Source: Erysipelotrichaceae bacterium (GTDB lineage Bacteria; Bacillota_I; Bacilli_A; Erysipelotrichales; Erysipelotrichaceae). Taken from it: a DNA stretch of 31,398 nucleotides. The position numbers and the translations under genes are program-made. The stretch is from the NCBI GenBank assembly GCA_900754715.1, contig CAAEDX010000247.1:1-31398 (forward strand), given 5' to 3'. Position 1 is the stretch's first letter; each line of letters begins with the position of its first letter. The notes under the pieces were generated by a model. That model ran no database searches. It was not told the origin of the DNA and was given only the letters and a program-made list of their open reading frames with translations. This document shows positions 22,476 to 29,078 of this stretch, piece after piece.

Positions 22476-22988
22476 TTACGCTTTGCTTCGATGGACAAAC
22501 ACATCATAGCTCATCAAGTAATTGGTCGTCACCTTGCGGCCATCCGGCCCCAACAAGACCGCATGCTCCGCGATCGCGTTGCTTTGGTGGACCGGCTCTC
22601 CTTCCTTCGCCGCCTTGAGCAGCCCGACCGGCCGGTCTTTGACAAGCAGCAGGCTGCGAAACAGCGCGTATTCCAGCTGCGCCGAAGCGCCCGTGCGTTC
22701 TCCCAGTTCATTGGCCAGCGTCTGCAGCTGCATCTTCAGCATGCGCTGATCCAGATTGCTCGTAAACAAGATAAATGGATCATTATCATTCTTGACGATC
22801 TGTGCCTGCGCGACGACAAATAATCCTTCTACGGTATGATACAGCTGCGACAGCAGCTTCTTCAGATATGCCGCGCGCAGCTCATCCTCTGTCTCTCCGC
22901 TCACGATGCGCATATGCAGCGCATAAGAAATGCTGTTGTGCTTATGCACGCCCATCACATTTCTCACATAGATCACCGGATATTTCAT
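22476..22988 (-). CDS. Hypothetical protein, unrecognised family
   Basis: A 170-aa soluble protein that I do not recognise. It starts MKYPVIYVRNVMGVHKHN, has an alternating hydrophobic pattern that suggests alpha/beta structure, a central charged helix (MLKMQLQTLANELGER), and ends in YLMSYDVFVHRSKA. No signal peptide or membrane segment. The ATG at 22988 has AGGAG 9 nt upstream; a TTG 9 nt earlier is possible. It lies 15 nt after the stop of a second small hypothetical gene, and both share the terminator at 22443-22473. Composition and codon use match the neighbours, so it is probably a real conserved gene. Confidence 0.7.
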   Translation of the reverse strand: MKYPVIYVRNVMGVHKHNSISYALHMRIVSGETEDELRAAYLKKLLSQLYHTVEGLFVVAQAQIVKNDNDPFILFTSNLDQRMLKMQLQTLANELGERTGASAQLEYALFRSLLLVKDRPVGLLKAAKEGEPVHQSNAIAEHAVLLGPDGRKVTTNYLMSYDVFVHRSKA

Positions 22989-23003
22989 CTCCAACAACTC
23001 CTA

Positions 23004-23270
23004 TCATTTATGGGTCCAGCCATAGTATTCCGCGTCTTTTTCCTCACTGATCTCTTCGATCCTGCTTCGCTCCCACACCGCAAACTGCGCATCCGCGAAC
23101 ATTTCGGCAAATGTCTGCAGATCCAGCACATAGTGAGCCTGCGCGCTCATCACCTGAATCTGTCCATGTCGCATGCCAAAAAACATGACACGCGCGCCAT
23201 CACGGATATAGAGGATCTCTTTTTCTTTCAGCAGCTGACAGACAGTTTCCATATCATCGATCATTTTCAT
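23004..23270 (-). CDS. Hypothetical small protein, first gene of a two-gene unit
   Basis: An 88-aa soluble protein of unknown family. It begins MKMIDDMETVCQLLKEKEIL and contains YIRDGARVMFFGMRHGQIQV, a beta-rich middle, and an acidic tail ending EEKDAEYYGWTHK. There is no hydrophobic membrane segment. The ATG at 23270 has AAAGGTG about 7 nt upstream; a longer frame from 23327 reads through the likely promoter region and is rejected. The downstream hypothetical gene follows after 15 nt, so the two are probably co-expressed and may interact. Confidence 0.65.
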   Translation of the reverse strand: MKMIDDMETVCQLLKEKEILYIRDGARVMFFGMRHGQIQVMSAQAHYVLDLQTFAEMFADAQFAVWERSRIEEISEEKDAEYYGWTHK

Positions 23271-23333
23271 GAGATCACCTTTTTCATCATAACACAGAAA
23301 CGCTGATCCATGGGCATAAAACCACAAAAGTCA

Positions 23334-23342
23334 TGTTAGAAT
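23334..23342 (+). promoter_or_regulatory. Extended -10 promoter of the DUF2200-DUF1905 gene
   Basis: TGT-TAGAAT is an extended -10, placing the transcription start near 23349. The leader to the ATG at 23362 is then about 13 nt and AAGGAGG (from about 23350) lies right at its start. No -35 is recognisable. Confidence 0.45.
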
Positions 23343-23361
23343 ATCTAAAAAGGAGGTTACG

Positions 23362-24000
23362 ATGAACAACGAAAAAATATATGCCATGCCTATGAGCGCC
23401 ATATTTCCGCTGTATGTCGCCAAAGCTGAAAAGAAAGGAAGAAGCAAAGAAGAAGTCAAGACGATCATCTGCTGGCTTTGCGGATACAGCGAAGCGCAGC
23501 TGGAAGAACATTTAAAACAGCAGACCACCCTGCGCGATTTCTTTACTCAGGCCACGATCCATCCTGACAGCCAGAAAGTGACCGGCACGATCTGCGGCGT
23601 ACGCATTGAAACGATCCAGGATCCGCTGATGAGACATATCCGCATCATGGACAAGCTCATCGACGAACTAGCCAAAGGCAAGCCATTGCGACAGATCATG
23701 CGCCACGAGAACAAGAAACGCTATGCCTTTGACGCGACCATCCATCCCGCCAGCCGCAAAGGCAGTGCATACCTTGTTTTCCCCTGGGATATCCATAAAG
23801 AATTCGGGTGCGGACGAGTCAGCGTCCACGCCACCTTTGATAATGTTCCCTATGAAGGCAGCATCGTCAACATGGGTGTCAAAGACGATAACGGCGATAG
23901 CTGTTACATCATCGGCATCCTCAAGAGCATCCGCTCCGCCATCGCCAAAGATATCGGCGACACCGTTCACGTCACCATTCAAAAAAAAGAAAAGCTGTAA
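23362..24000 (+). CDS. DUF2200 - DUF1905 two-domain protein
   Basis: A 212-aa soluble protein. Residues 1 to about 115 match DUF2200 as I know it: IYAMPMSAIFPLYVAKAEKK, VKTIICWLCGYSEAQLEEHL and MDKLIDELAKGKPLRQIM. Residues about 120-210 match DUF1905: FDATIHPASRKGSAYLVFPW, GRVSVHATFDNVPYEGSIVN and the C-terminal GDTVHVTIQKKEK. Each domain usually occurs alone (DUF2200 about 115 aa; DUF1905 about 90 aa, often with a YdeI-type partner). The function of neither is established. AAGGAGG lies about 6 nt before the ATG. The stop codon sits in the left arm of a strong terminator. Monocistronic. Confidence 0.85.
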   Translation: MNNEKIYAMPMSAIFPLYVAKAEKKGRSKEEVKTIICWLCGYSEAQLEEHLKQQTTLRDFFTQATIHPDSQKVTGTICGVRIETIQDPLMRHIRIMDKLIDELAKGKPLRQIMRHENKKRYAFDATIHPASRKGSAYLVFPWDIHKEFGCGRVSVHATFDNVPYEGSIVNMGVKDDNGDSCYIIGILKSIRSAIAKDIGDTVHVTIQKKEKL

Positions 24001-24024
24001 TGCGTGTGTGCATTACAGCTTTTT
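23989..24024. terminator. Strong bidirectional terminator
   Basis: A 14-bp stem GAAAAGCTGTAATG/CATTACAGCTTTTC with an 8-nt loop, T5 on the plus side and T4C plus more T on the minus side. It serves the DUF2200-DUF1905 gene and the converging pseudogene. Confidence 0.85.
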
Positions 24025-24026
24025 CA

Positions 24027-24359
24027 TCAAGACAGCTTGCCAGAAGGGCTGCAAGTCAGAGAAACTTGTTTATTCACCGTTTTTGTCGTCTGACCCAAGA
24101 CATTTTTCATCTTTCCCTGTGCGGAAGCATACGCTGTAGGACCAGACTTCCACGCCTTGGCGCCCGACACCGTCCAATTAGACACATAAGACTTTACGGA
24201 AACAGAGGAATTTGTACATTTAGACGTAGAACCATTATAAGCAAACGTTCCCTCGCTGTCCTTACCCTCCTAATTCCTTGCAATGCGCTCAACCTCCATT
24301 TGCATACACAAAAACTTATTTGAAAAGAGTATGATAAACATGATTCTCATTAATTCCAT
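24027..24359 (-). pseudogene. Broken gene for a small secreted-type protein (in-frame amber)
   Basis: On the minus strand one frame runs from an ATG at 24359 to a TGA at 24027-24029, interrupted once by TAG at 24270-24272. The first 29 codons include a short hydrophobic patch (MRIMFIILF) that could be a poor signal peptide. The 80 codons after the TAG read EGKDSEGTFAYNGSTSK and continue rich in Ser, Thr, Gly, Asn and Lys with YASAQGKMKNVLGQTTKTV and two Cys, typical of extracellular beta proteins of about 80-110 aa. No start codon follows the TAG in good position, although an AGGAGG abuts it. The family is not recognised. The region is more AT-rich than its surroundings, suggesting an acquired gene now decaying. 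Confidence 0.55.
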
Positions 24360-24406
24360 ATTCTCTTTTATTCCTAAACTATTTTTATCAAAGGAGAAAC
24401 ATTCAA

Positions 24407-24658
24407 ATGGATACGAATAATCTTCTGTCCTGGATCTATATCATTTCTTTCCCCATGACGCTGATCCTGTTGTGGATCTGGAAAAAGAGGATCCATCATC
24501 CACTGCTTGGCATCGGAAGCCTGTGTTTTTCACTTTCCACCTTTGTCTCGTTGCTCTTGATGAGCATTCCTGAGCGAAGATGGTTCACCATCTTCTGCCA
24601 TGCGATGTGCATGATCGGGGAAATCTATTATATTTATCAAAACTGGAAGGATATATAA
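24407..24658 (+). CDS. Small three-helix membrane protein, hypothetical
   Basis: An 83-aa protein with three hydrophobic stretches: about residues 7-25 (IYIISFPMTLILLWIW), 34-53 (LGIGSLCFSLSTFVSLLLM) and 60-76. A KKRIHH loop and a Lys-rich end suggest the usual positive-inside arrangement. AAGGAG lies 10 nt before the ATG. The leader 24300-24400 is AT-rich and holds TTGAAA at 24320 but no well-spaced -10. I do not recognise a family. It is followed by a non-coding-looking gap and two small frames, so it may belong to the same acquired patch as the pseudogenes. Confidence 0.6.
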   Translation: MDTNNLLSWIYIISFPMTLILLWIWKKRIHHPLLGIGSLCFSLSTFVSLLLMSIPERRWFTIFCHAMCMIGEIYYIYQNWKDI

Positions 24659-24687
24659 AATAATGAGGCAATGCTTCTTGCCAGAAT

Positions 24688-24864
24688 ATGTATCATTACG
24701 TTAAAAACCATTGGTCTTATATCCGTAGATGGTATCCGGCTATCTGTTCCTCGCTGCCAGACAATATGAGCATCAGCCGCTTTCGTCTGGTTCGCATCAG
24801 CAGTCCGCCTCTGCTCTTTGAGCATACCATCATCTTTAAGGGGATGGAGAAAGGAGCGTTCTAA
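24688..24864 (+). CDS. Possible small protein upstream of the broken membrane gene
   Basis: A 58-codon frame starting MYHYVKNHWSYIRRWYP and ending in EKGAF, basic and aromatic-rich, without a membrane segment. Its TAA overlaps the ATG of the next frame (TAATG), and it contains that gene's AAAGGAG ribosome site. No ribosome site precedes its own ATG, only CCAGAAT. I recognise no family. It may be a fragment of a larger lost gene or a chance frame. The stretch 24659-24687 before it holds only a weak GGCAA/TTGCC repeat. Confidence 0.3.
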   Translation: MYHYVKNHWSYIRRWYPAICSSLPDNMSISRFRLVRISSPPLLFEHTIIFKGMEKGAF

Positions 24865-25463
24865 TGAAACGAATCTTCTGGGGGATGCTGCTGATCATGG
24901 TCGATATCACCATCAAAAGCGGCATATTTTATCTGGATCTGCCGCCAGATTGACTCGGTGCATTGCTTTGCCTGTAGGGCATGGCACAGCTCAATGATGT
25001 CTGGCATGAGTCAAGGATCCGCACATTTCTTTGCATCTATGCATTTTATACCGTGACCGATCTGCTCATGGGCATATACGGCATCGTCTTCTCCACGATC
25101 ACGATGACGCTCATGCCGGTGCTGTCCAATGTACTGATGCTGTATCTCACGTTTGAGATCACCAATATGGTCCGGCATATAGAAAATCAGACATACGGGA
25201 AAGAACTTCACGCATGCTGGATCCTGCTTTGTGTTTCGCTGTGTGTGACAGCTTTCATCTTCTTAGTGAATGATGTGGAAAAGCGGTTTGGCGTATTCGG
25301 CAGCGCACAATGGCTGGCTGCGATGATCGTCCTCTTCGTGATGATCTTCTTCCTCATCAGCACGGTGCTTTGGCTCAGTTACTTTTTCCTGGATGCCAGA
25401 CAATATACGCATTGTCAGGACCAGATCACTGCCATGCATCATCAAAGCGACCCGGCACTCTGA
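24864..25463 (+). pseudogene. Polytopic membrane protein gene with two in-frame stops
   Basis: A single frame of 199 codons runs from the ATG at 24864 (AAAGGAG 7 nt upstream) to TGA at 25461-25463, broken by TGA at 24951-24953 and TAG at 24975-24977. The first 29 codons give MKRIFWGMLLIMVDITIKSG then FYLDLPPD. After the TGA the frame reads LGALLCL, TAG, GMAQL. This matches a Bacillota membrane-protein start I recall, with PDFxGYxLLxxGLxEL following the first helix. A one-base change turns TGG to TGA and AAG to TAG. The intact remainder, 160 codons from the ATG at 24981, has four hydrophobic segments and could still be made from a poor ribosome site (GTAGGGC). Probably a nonsense-decayed gene. 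Confidence 0.65.
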
Positions 25464-25474
25464 CCATCACCTTT

Positions 25475-25498
25475 AAAGGACCGCGAGCGGTCCTTTTT
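25475..25498. terminator. Terminator between convergent genes
   Basis: A 9-bp stem AAAGGACCG/CGGTCCTTT with a CGAG loop, followed by TT on the plus strand and TTTAAAGG-like sequence on the minus strand. Confidence 0.75.
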
Positions 25499-26658
25499 CA
25501 TCTCTCGATGTGCATGATGACTTCCTTTTGCTGGAAATCTGCCCACTGGCGAACGCGCTGATGAAGCTGCTGCTTTCCCTCATCATTCAGCTGCGTAAAC
25601 AGCTGGATATGCATTAGCGTCTGTTTGCCTTTCTGGCGGGAACGCCATATGCCGTTGATGCGTCCGCCCTGCAGGACGACGCCGGGATTGGCCACGGTCC
25701 GCCAGATGAGACGAAAATGTTCCGGCTGCGCGAAGATCTCGTGATCACGGGCATCCAGATAGGGATCATGCGCGGCAAGGATGCGGATATCCTCTGTTTC
25801 TGCGGCCTGCATGAACAGCGGAAGGTCTTCTTTTCGCACATAACGTGTCTTGTCCAGCACCTGCACTGCTTCAAGCTCAGGCTCGATCTGTTTCCACAGC
25901 CGTCTGCCTTGGCTCATTCCGCAGCCCAGCCACGCGCAGAAGTGCTTTAAGGTGACCGGGGCATAAGCGTGCAGGAAACGGCGCATGAGCATGCGCTGCG
26001 CAAAAGGGCGGACCAGCAGCGGATGCCCGACATGGGCATTGAACGAAGTAAAGCAGGGAATGCCTTTCTGGCGCTGGCTGAATACGATCTTTCCACACAG
26101 CGCGCAGGGACGAAGCAGAAACGATACGGCCGCTTCGCCCATCGTCTGGATCCCTTTGGGATCATAAAGAGAAGGCATGCGCCACAGCCGCTGCTGTGTA
26201 TCATCCATATGTCTCTGCATGCGCTTTGCCAGAAACTGATCAAGCTGCGCTTTGCCCTGGATCTCTTTATGATCGAGCGCAGGCATCTCTTTCATCAGCC
26301 ACGCTGACAGTTCATCAAAGGTCATATCCATATGCGCAAGCACGCCAATGATGCCATGGGTATAGATCCATTCTTCATCACCCTCCGCTCTCATGGCATC
26401 AAGAAAGATGTCCGCGTCTTCCTGAGGGAAGACGACCGGCGCGCCGCGAAAGCTCCATGTCTCTAACAGCCGGCCATCTGCCAGCGCCTGCCGCAGCGCT
26501 TCTCTATCCATTCCGGTGCGAAAGAAGGCCGCGTTTTCCCAAGCGCCGGCCGGAGAGTTCTGAAAGCCGCAGAATGCCGCCGCATCCAGCGAGACAGGAT
26601 GATCCAGATGATGGGCATGCAGCCGATATGCGCGGACAGCGGAAGCGCTGAGTTCCAT
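25498..26658 (-). CDS. Winged-helix DNA-binding protein of the AlkZ/YcaQ (HTH_42) superfamily
   Basis: A 386-aa protein resembling the PF06224 family of tandem winged-helix proteins, some of which are DNA glycosylases that unhook crosslinks. Seen: AAFCGFQNSPAGAW near residue 30, RPCALCGKIVFSQRQKG in the middle, and the C-terminal VLQGGRINGIWRSRQKG, a segment typical of the family. The catalytic QxQ (AlkZ) or QxD (YcaQ) position appears to read QNS, so glycosylase activity is uncertain. The ATG at 26658 follows GAGGTGATC; a longer frame to 26787 overlaps the yolD-like gene out of frame. It is third in a unit with a Y-family polymerase and a YolD-like protein, which supports a DNA-repair role. 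Confidence 0.75.
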   Translation of the reverse strand: MELSASAVRAYRLHAHHLDHPVSLDAAAFCGFQNSPAGAWENAAFFRTGMDREALRQALADGRLLETWSFRGAPVVFPQEDADIFLDAMRAEGDEEWIYTHGIIGVLAHMDMTFDELSAWLMKEMPALDHKEIQGKAQLDQFLAKRMQRHMDDTQQRLWRMPSLYDPKGIQTMGEAAVSFLLRPCALCGKIVFSQRQKGIPCFTSFNAHVGHPLLVRPFAQRMLMRRFLHAYAPVTLKHFCAWLGCGMSQGRRLWKQIEPELEAVQVLDKTRYVRKEDLPLFMQAAETEDIRILAAHDPYLDARDHEIFAQPEHFRLIWRTVANPGVVLQGGRINGIWRSRQKGKQTLMHIQLFTQLNDEGKQQLHQRVRQWADFQQKEVIMHIER

Positions 26659-26707
26659 GATGATCACCTCTGCCTTAACCTTACCAGAAAAACCAGCCGC
26701 TGAACAG

Positions 26708-27025
26708 TCATTCTTCCTTGCGGATCGCCACGATGTCCGGGATCGGGATCGTGGTGCTGACGATGGTGAGCGTGCGCTGTGTGACATCGATGCGGGAGAT
26801 CATGCCCTTTTGCGTGACATGATGTCCGCCTGCATACCAAATGACCTCTGCCATGTCGCCCGGCCGCAGCTGCCGCAAGAGATGATCGATCCGTTCGCAG
26901 TCATCTTCTGACAGCATCTTTTTGCTTTCCTGCGGCTGTTCTTTTTCTGCCAGATATTCCCGAAAGCCCTTCAAAGAGTCAAATGGCAGAAACAGCCGGG
27001 CCCTGGCAGCGTGCTTAGCGGGCAT
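26708..27025 (-). CDS. YolD-like family protein
   Basis: A 105-aa protein. After a basic N-terminus and a helical part, the C-terminal half has the small barrel of YolD-like proteins: WYAGGHHVTQKGMISRIDVT, then TLTIVSTTIPIPDIVAIRKE. YolD-type genes sit beside UvrX/YqjW-like polymerase genes in Bacillota and are proposed to be UmuD-like partners. Here the ATG overlaps the 3' end of the polymerase gene by 11 nt, which fits coupled synthesis. A 49-nt gap separates it from the downstream winged-helix gene, without a clear terminator. Confidence 0.88.
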   Translation of the reverse strand: MPAKHAARARLFLPFDSLKGFREYLAEKEQPQESKKMLSEDDCERIDHLLRQLRPGDMAEVIWYAGGHHVTQKGMISRIDVTQRTLTIVSTTIPIPDIVAIRKEE

Positions 27026-28271
27026 TATGTCCTCCGATCAGCGTATTTCTTTTGCGTGTCGTGGCCTGATCAAGCAGATTCATCCCGCGCAATACTGCGT
27101 TTTTGCCATATTTTCCGCGAATGGCCGAAATGGCCTGCATGAGCTGCCGCTCTTCCTTGACTGCTTCGGCATCGGTAAACAGATCCAGACTTTCCCATGC
27201 TTCATCTTTCACGCGCTGAAAGCCGATGCCGATAGAACGGATCGGAGCATTGCGGTCCACATACGCATCGAACAGCCGCCTGAATTCCCGCAGCAACAGC
27301 GGATAAGCATCTGTGCGGATGCCCAGCCGGGCACTGCGGTGCACACGCGGGAGGATATCCCGGGAATAGCCGATCGACAAGCTGATCTCATCGCTGACCA
27401 GATGCTGATCGACAAGGCGCTGGATGCTGAGCTCCACCATCTCGCTCATCACCAGCCGCGCATGCGCAAAATCATAATCATGAAACAAGATCTGGTTGGA
27501 TGAGATCGAGCGCGCAGACGGACGATAGGCCTTGATGTCCGCGATACGCACCGGTTCGATGCCATTGGCATGATCATGCAGGTATGCTCCGCCGATGCCG
27601 AATTCATCGATGAGCAGCTGCTTGGGACAGCGGGCCACCGCCTGCATATCAAAGATGCCATAGCGGGCAAGCCTGGCCGTGGTGCCGCGGCCCACTTGCC
27701 AGAAGTCGCTCAGCGGCTGATGATGCCAGAGCCGCTGGCGATAACTTGCCTCGTCCAGCTCACCGATGCCCTCCGGCTCATGCTTGGCAATCAGATCCAG
27801 CGCCACTTTGGCCAGATACAAATTGGTGCCGACGCCCGCGGTGGCCGTGATGCCGGTGGTCTGCCGCACATCCGCCATGATGCGCCGCGCCAGCTCCCTG
27901 GCGCTCAGGCCATACAGCTTCAGATAGGGCGTGATGTCCAGGAAAGCCTCATCGATGGAATACACATGGATATCCCCCGGAGCGACATAGCGAAGATAGA
28001 TGCCATAGATGTCCGCCGCCGTGCGCATATACAGCTCCATGCGGGGCAAGGCCGTGATATAAGTGATCGATGCGGGGATCTCAAAGATACGGCAGCGGTT
28101 GCGCACGCCCAGCGCTTTCATCTTCGGCGAGACAGCCAGGCAGATCGCTCCTTTGCCCCGCGATGGGTCTGCGACCACCAGCGGAGCCGCAAACGGGTCC
28201 AGCCCGCGCTGCACACATTCCACTGAAGCATAAAAGGTCTTCAGGTCGATACAAAGATAAACGCTGTTCAT
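27015..28271 (-). CDS. Y-family translesion DNA polymerase (UvrX/UmuC-like)
   Basis: A 418-aa error-prone polymerase. The palm starts at once: CIDLKTFYASVECVQRGLDP, with Asp9 as first metal ligand, and YSIDEAFLDIT carries Asp107 and Glu108. GVGTNLYLAKVALDLIAKHEPEG is the usual segment before the thumb, and SISSNQILFHDYD opens the little finger. It lacks a clear beta-clamp QLSLF-type box at the C-terminus (ends RNTLIGGHNAR). The N-terminal signature with a single Asp after the hydrophobic strand and the YolD partner point to the UvrX/YqjW class rather than DinB. AGGAGGG is 6 nt before the ATG. The promoter is overlapped by half sites for the divergent LexA-like repressor. Confidence 0.93.
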   Translation of the reverse strand: MNSVYLCIDLKTFYASVECVQRGLDPFAAPLVVADPSRGKGAICLAVSPKMKALGVRNRCRIFEIPASITYITALPRMELYMRTAADIYGIYLRYVAPGDIHVYSIDEAFLDITPYLKLYGLSARELARRIMADVRQTTGITATAGVGTNLYLAKVALDLIAKHEPEGIGELDEASYRQRLWHHQPLSDFWQVGRGTTARLARYGIFDMQAVARCPKQLLIDEFGIGGAYLHDHANGIEPVRIADIKAYRPSARSISSNQILFHDYDFAHARLVMSEMVELSIQRLVDQHLVSDEISLSIGYSRDILPRVHRSARLGIRTDAYPLLLREFRRLFDAYVDRNAPIRSIGIGFQRVKDEAWESLDLFTDAEAVKEERQLMQAISAIRGKYGKNAVLRGMNLLDQATTRKRNTLIGGHNAR

Positions 28272-28291
28272 GTTTTCCCTCCTATGCTCTC

Positions 28292-28319
28292 ATTATAGTC
28301 CTGAACAATACAAAATCAA
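28292..28319 (-). promoter_or_regulatory. Promoter of the Y-family polymerase operon
   Basis: On the minus strand TTGATT (28314-28319), 16 nt and TATAAT (28292-28297). The proximal TTTGTATT half site lies in the spacer and touches the -35, so bound repressor would block it. Confidence 0.7.
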
Positions 28320-28342
28320 CAAAACTTTGTATTCTTTTGTAT
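28307..28342. promoter_or_regulatory. Probable operator with three TTTGTAT half sites
   Basis: AATACAAA (28307-28314) and TTTGTATT (28326-28333) are perfect 8-bp inverted repeats separated by 11 nt. A third half site TTTGTAT (28336-28342) repeats directly 10 nt after the second. The set lies between the divergent LexA-like repressor and polymerase genes and overlaps the polymerase promoter. Binding by that repressor is inference. Confidence 0.6.
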
Positions 28343-28382
28343 GAAAATTTTGGAAAACCTTTTCTTTCCGGCTTGTTTTTCC

Positions 28383-28388
28383 TATAAT
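28383..28388 (+). promoter_or_regulatory. -10 box of the LexA-like repressor gene
   Basis: A perfect TATAAT lies 18 nt before the start codon; the -35 region (TTTCTT-like) is weak. The promoter lies about 40 nt from the nearest half site, so repression of this gene may be partial. Confidence 0.5.
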
Positions 28389-28405
28389 GCAGTTGAGGTG
28401 ATCTC

Positions 28406-28999
28406 ATGAAGCTGCAACAGCTCATCCGCCGGTATAAGAACCAGACGCATCAGACCAATGAACAGCTGGCCAAACAATTCCATGTCAGCGAAAATACCGT
28501 CAGCCGCTGGCTGCGCGGCGAAGTGACTTCTTTGCAAGAAGAGACGGCCCACAACGTCAGCGCCGTGCTCGGCTTTGATGTCAGCGCCATGCTCAAGGGC
28601 AAAGCGATCACGCTGAAGCAGCCAGTGCTGGGTCATGTCAAAGCCGGCTATGACCTTTTTTTGGAAAGCGACTACCTGGGTGAGGAAAGCGTCAGTGACG
28701 AAGAATATCAGCAAGGTGATTTCTTTCTGCGGATCAGCGGCAATTCCATGGTCATGGACGGGATCAGCGACGGCTCGCTCGTCTATGTCCGCCGCTGCGA
28801 CTGCGTGGAAAACGGCGCCATCGCCGTCGTGGCGATCGGTGAAGAAGTCACGGTCAAGCATTTCTGGAAAGAACAAGACCGGATCATCCTGAAAGCGGCC
28901 AACCCGGATGTGGCCGATCGCGTCTTCACCGCGCAGGAGGCACAGCAGCTGCCGGTAAGCGTGCTGGGCCGAGTGCTCTTCTGCAAACGCTATTTCTGA
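28406..28999 (+). CDS. LexA/CI-like repressor with self-cleaving S24 domain
   Basis: A 197-aa protein. Residues 1-60 form an XRE helix-turn-helix (NEQLAKQFHVSENTVSRWLR). Residues 75-197 form the S24 domain: PVLGHVKAGYD has the Ala80-Gly81 scissile bond, GNSMVMDGISDG the nucleophile Ser114, and EEVTVKHF the general-base Lys151. This is the layout of HdiR and phage CI repressors, which cut themselves when stimulated by RecA on single-stranded DNA. True LexA has a different wHTH, so this is a LexA-like regulator rather than LexA. GAGGTG is 6 nt before the ATG. It diverges from the translesion polymerase operon. Confidence 0.92.
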   Translation: MKLQQLIRRYKNQTHQTNEQLAKQFHVSENTVSRWLRGEVTSLQEETAHNVSAVLGFDVSAMLKGKAITLKQPVLGHVKAGYDLFLESDYLGEESVSDEEYQQGDFFLRISGNSMVMDGISDGSLVYVRRCDCVENGAIAVVAIGEEVTVKHFWKEQDRIILKAANPDVADRVFTAQEAQQLPVSVLGRVLFCKRYF

Positions 29000-29019
29000 C
29001 AGCCGGGCCGATCTGTCCA

Positions 29020-29048
29020 TTCAAGTTTTCCTGCCTGGCGCATATAAT
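29020..29048 (+). promoter_or_regulatory. Promoter of the AI-2E family permease gene
   Basis: TTCAAG (29020-29025), 17 nt and TATAAT (29043-29048). The -10 is perfect and the -35 partial. Confidence 0.55.
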
Positions 29049-29078
29049 GATATCATCACGATGAAAAGAGGCGATTCT

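Noticed and set aside
23286..23291. TATGAT on the minus strand as promoter of the 88-aa hypothetical gene
   Set aside because: It would place transcription start only about 8 nt before the ATG, inside the ribosome site, and no -35 is visible.
24864..25463. Reassignment of TGA to tryptophan or readthrough as the normal code
   Set aside because: TGA and TAG end many intact genes here directly at terminators (for example 826, 2775 and 12723), so the standard code applies; nonsense decay is simpler.
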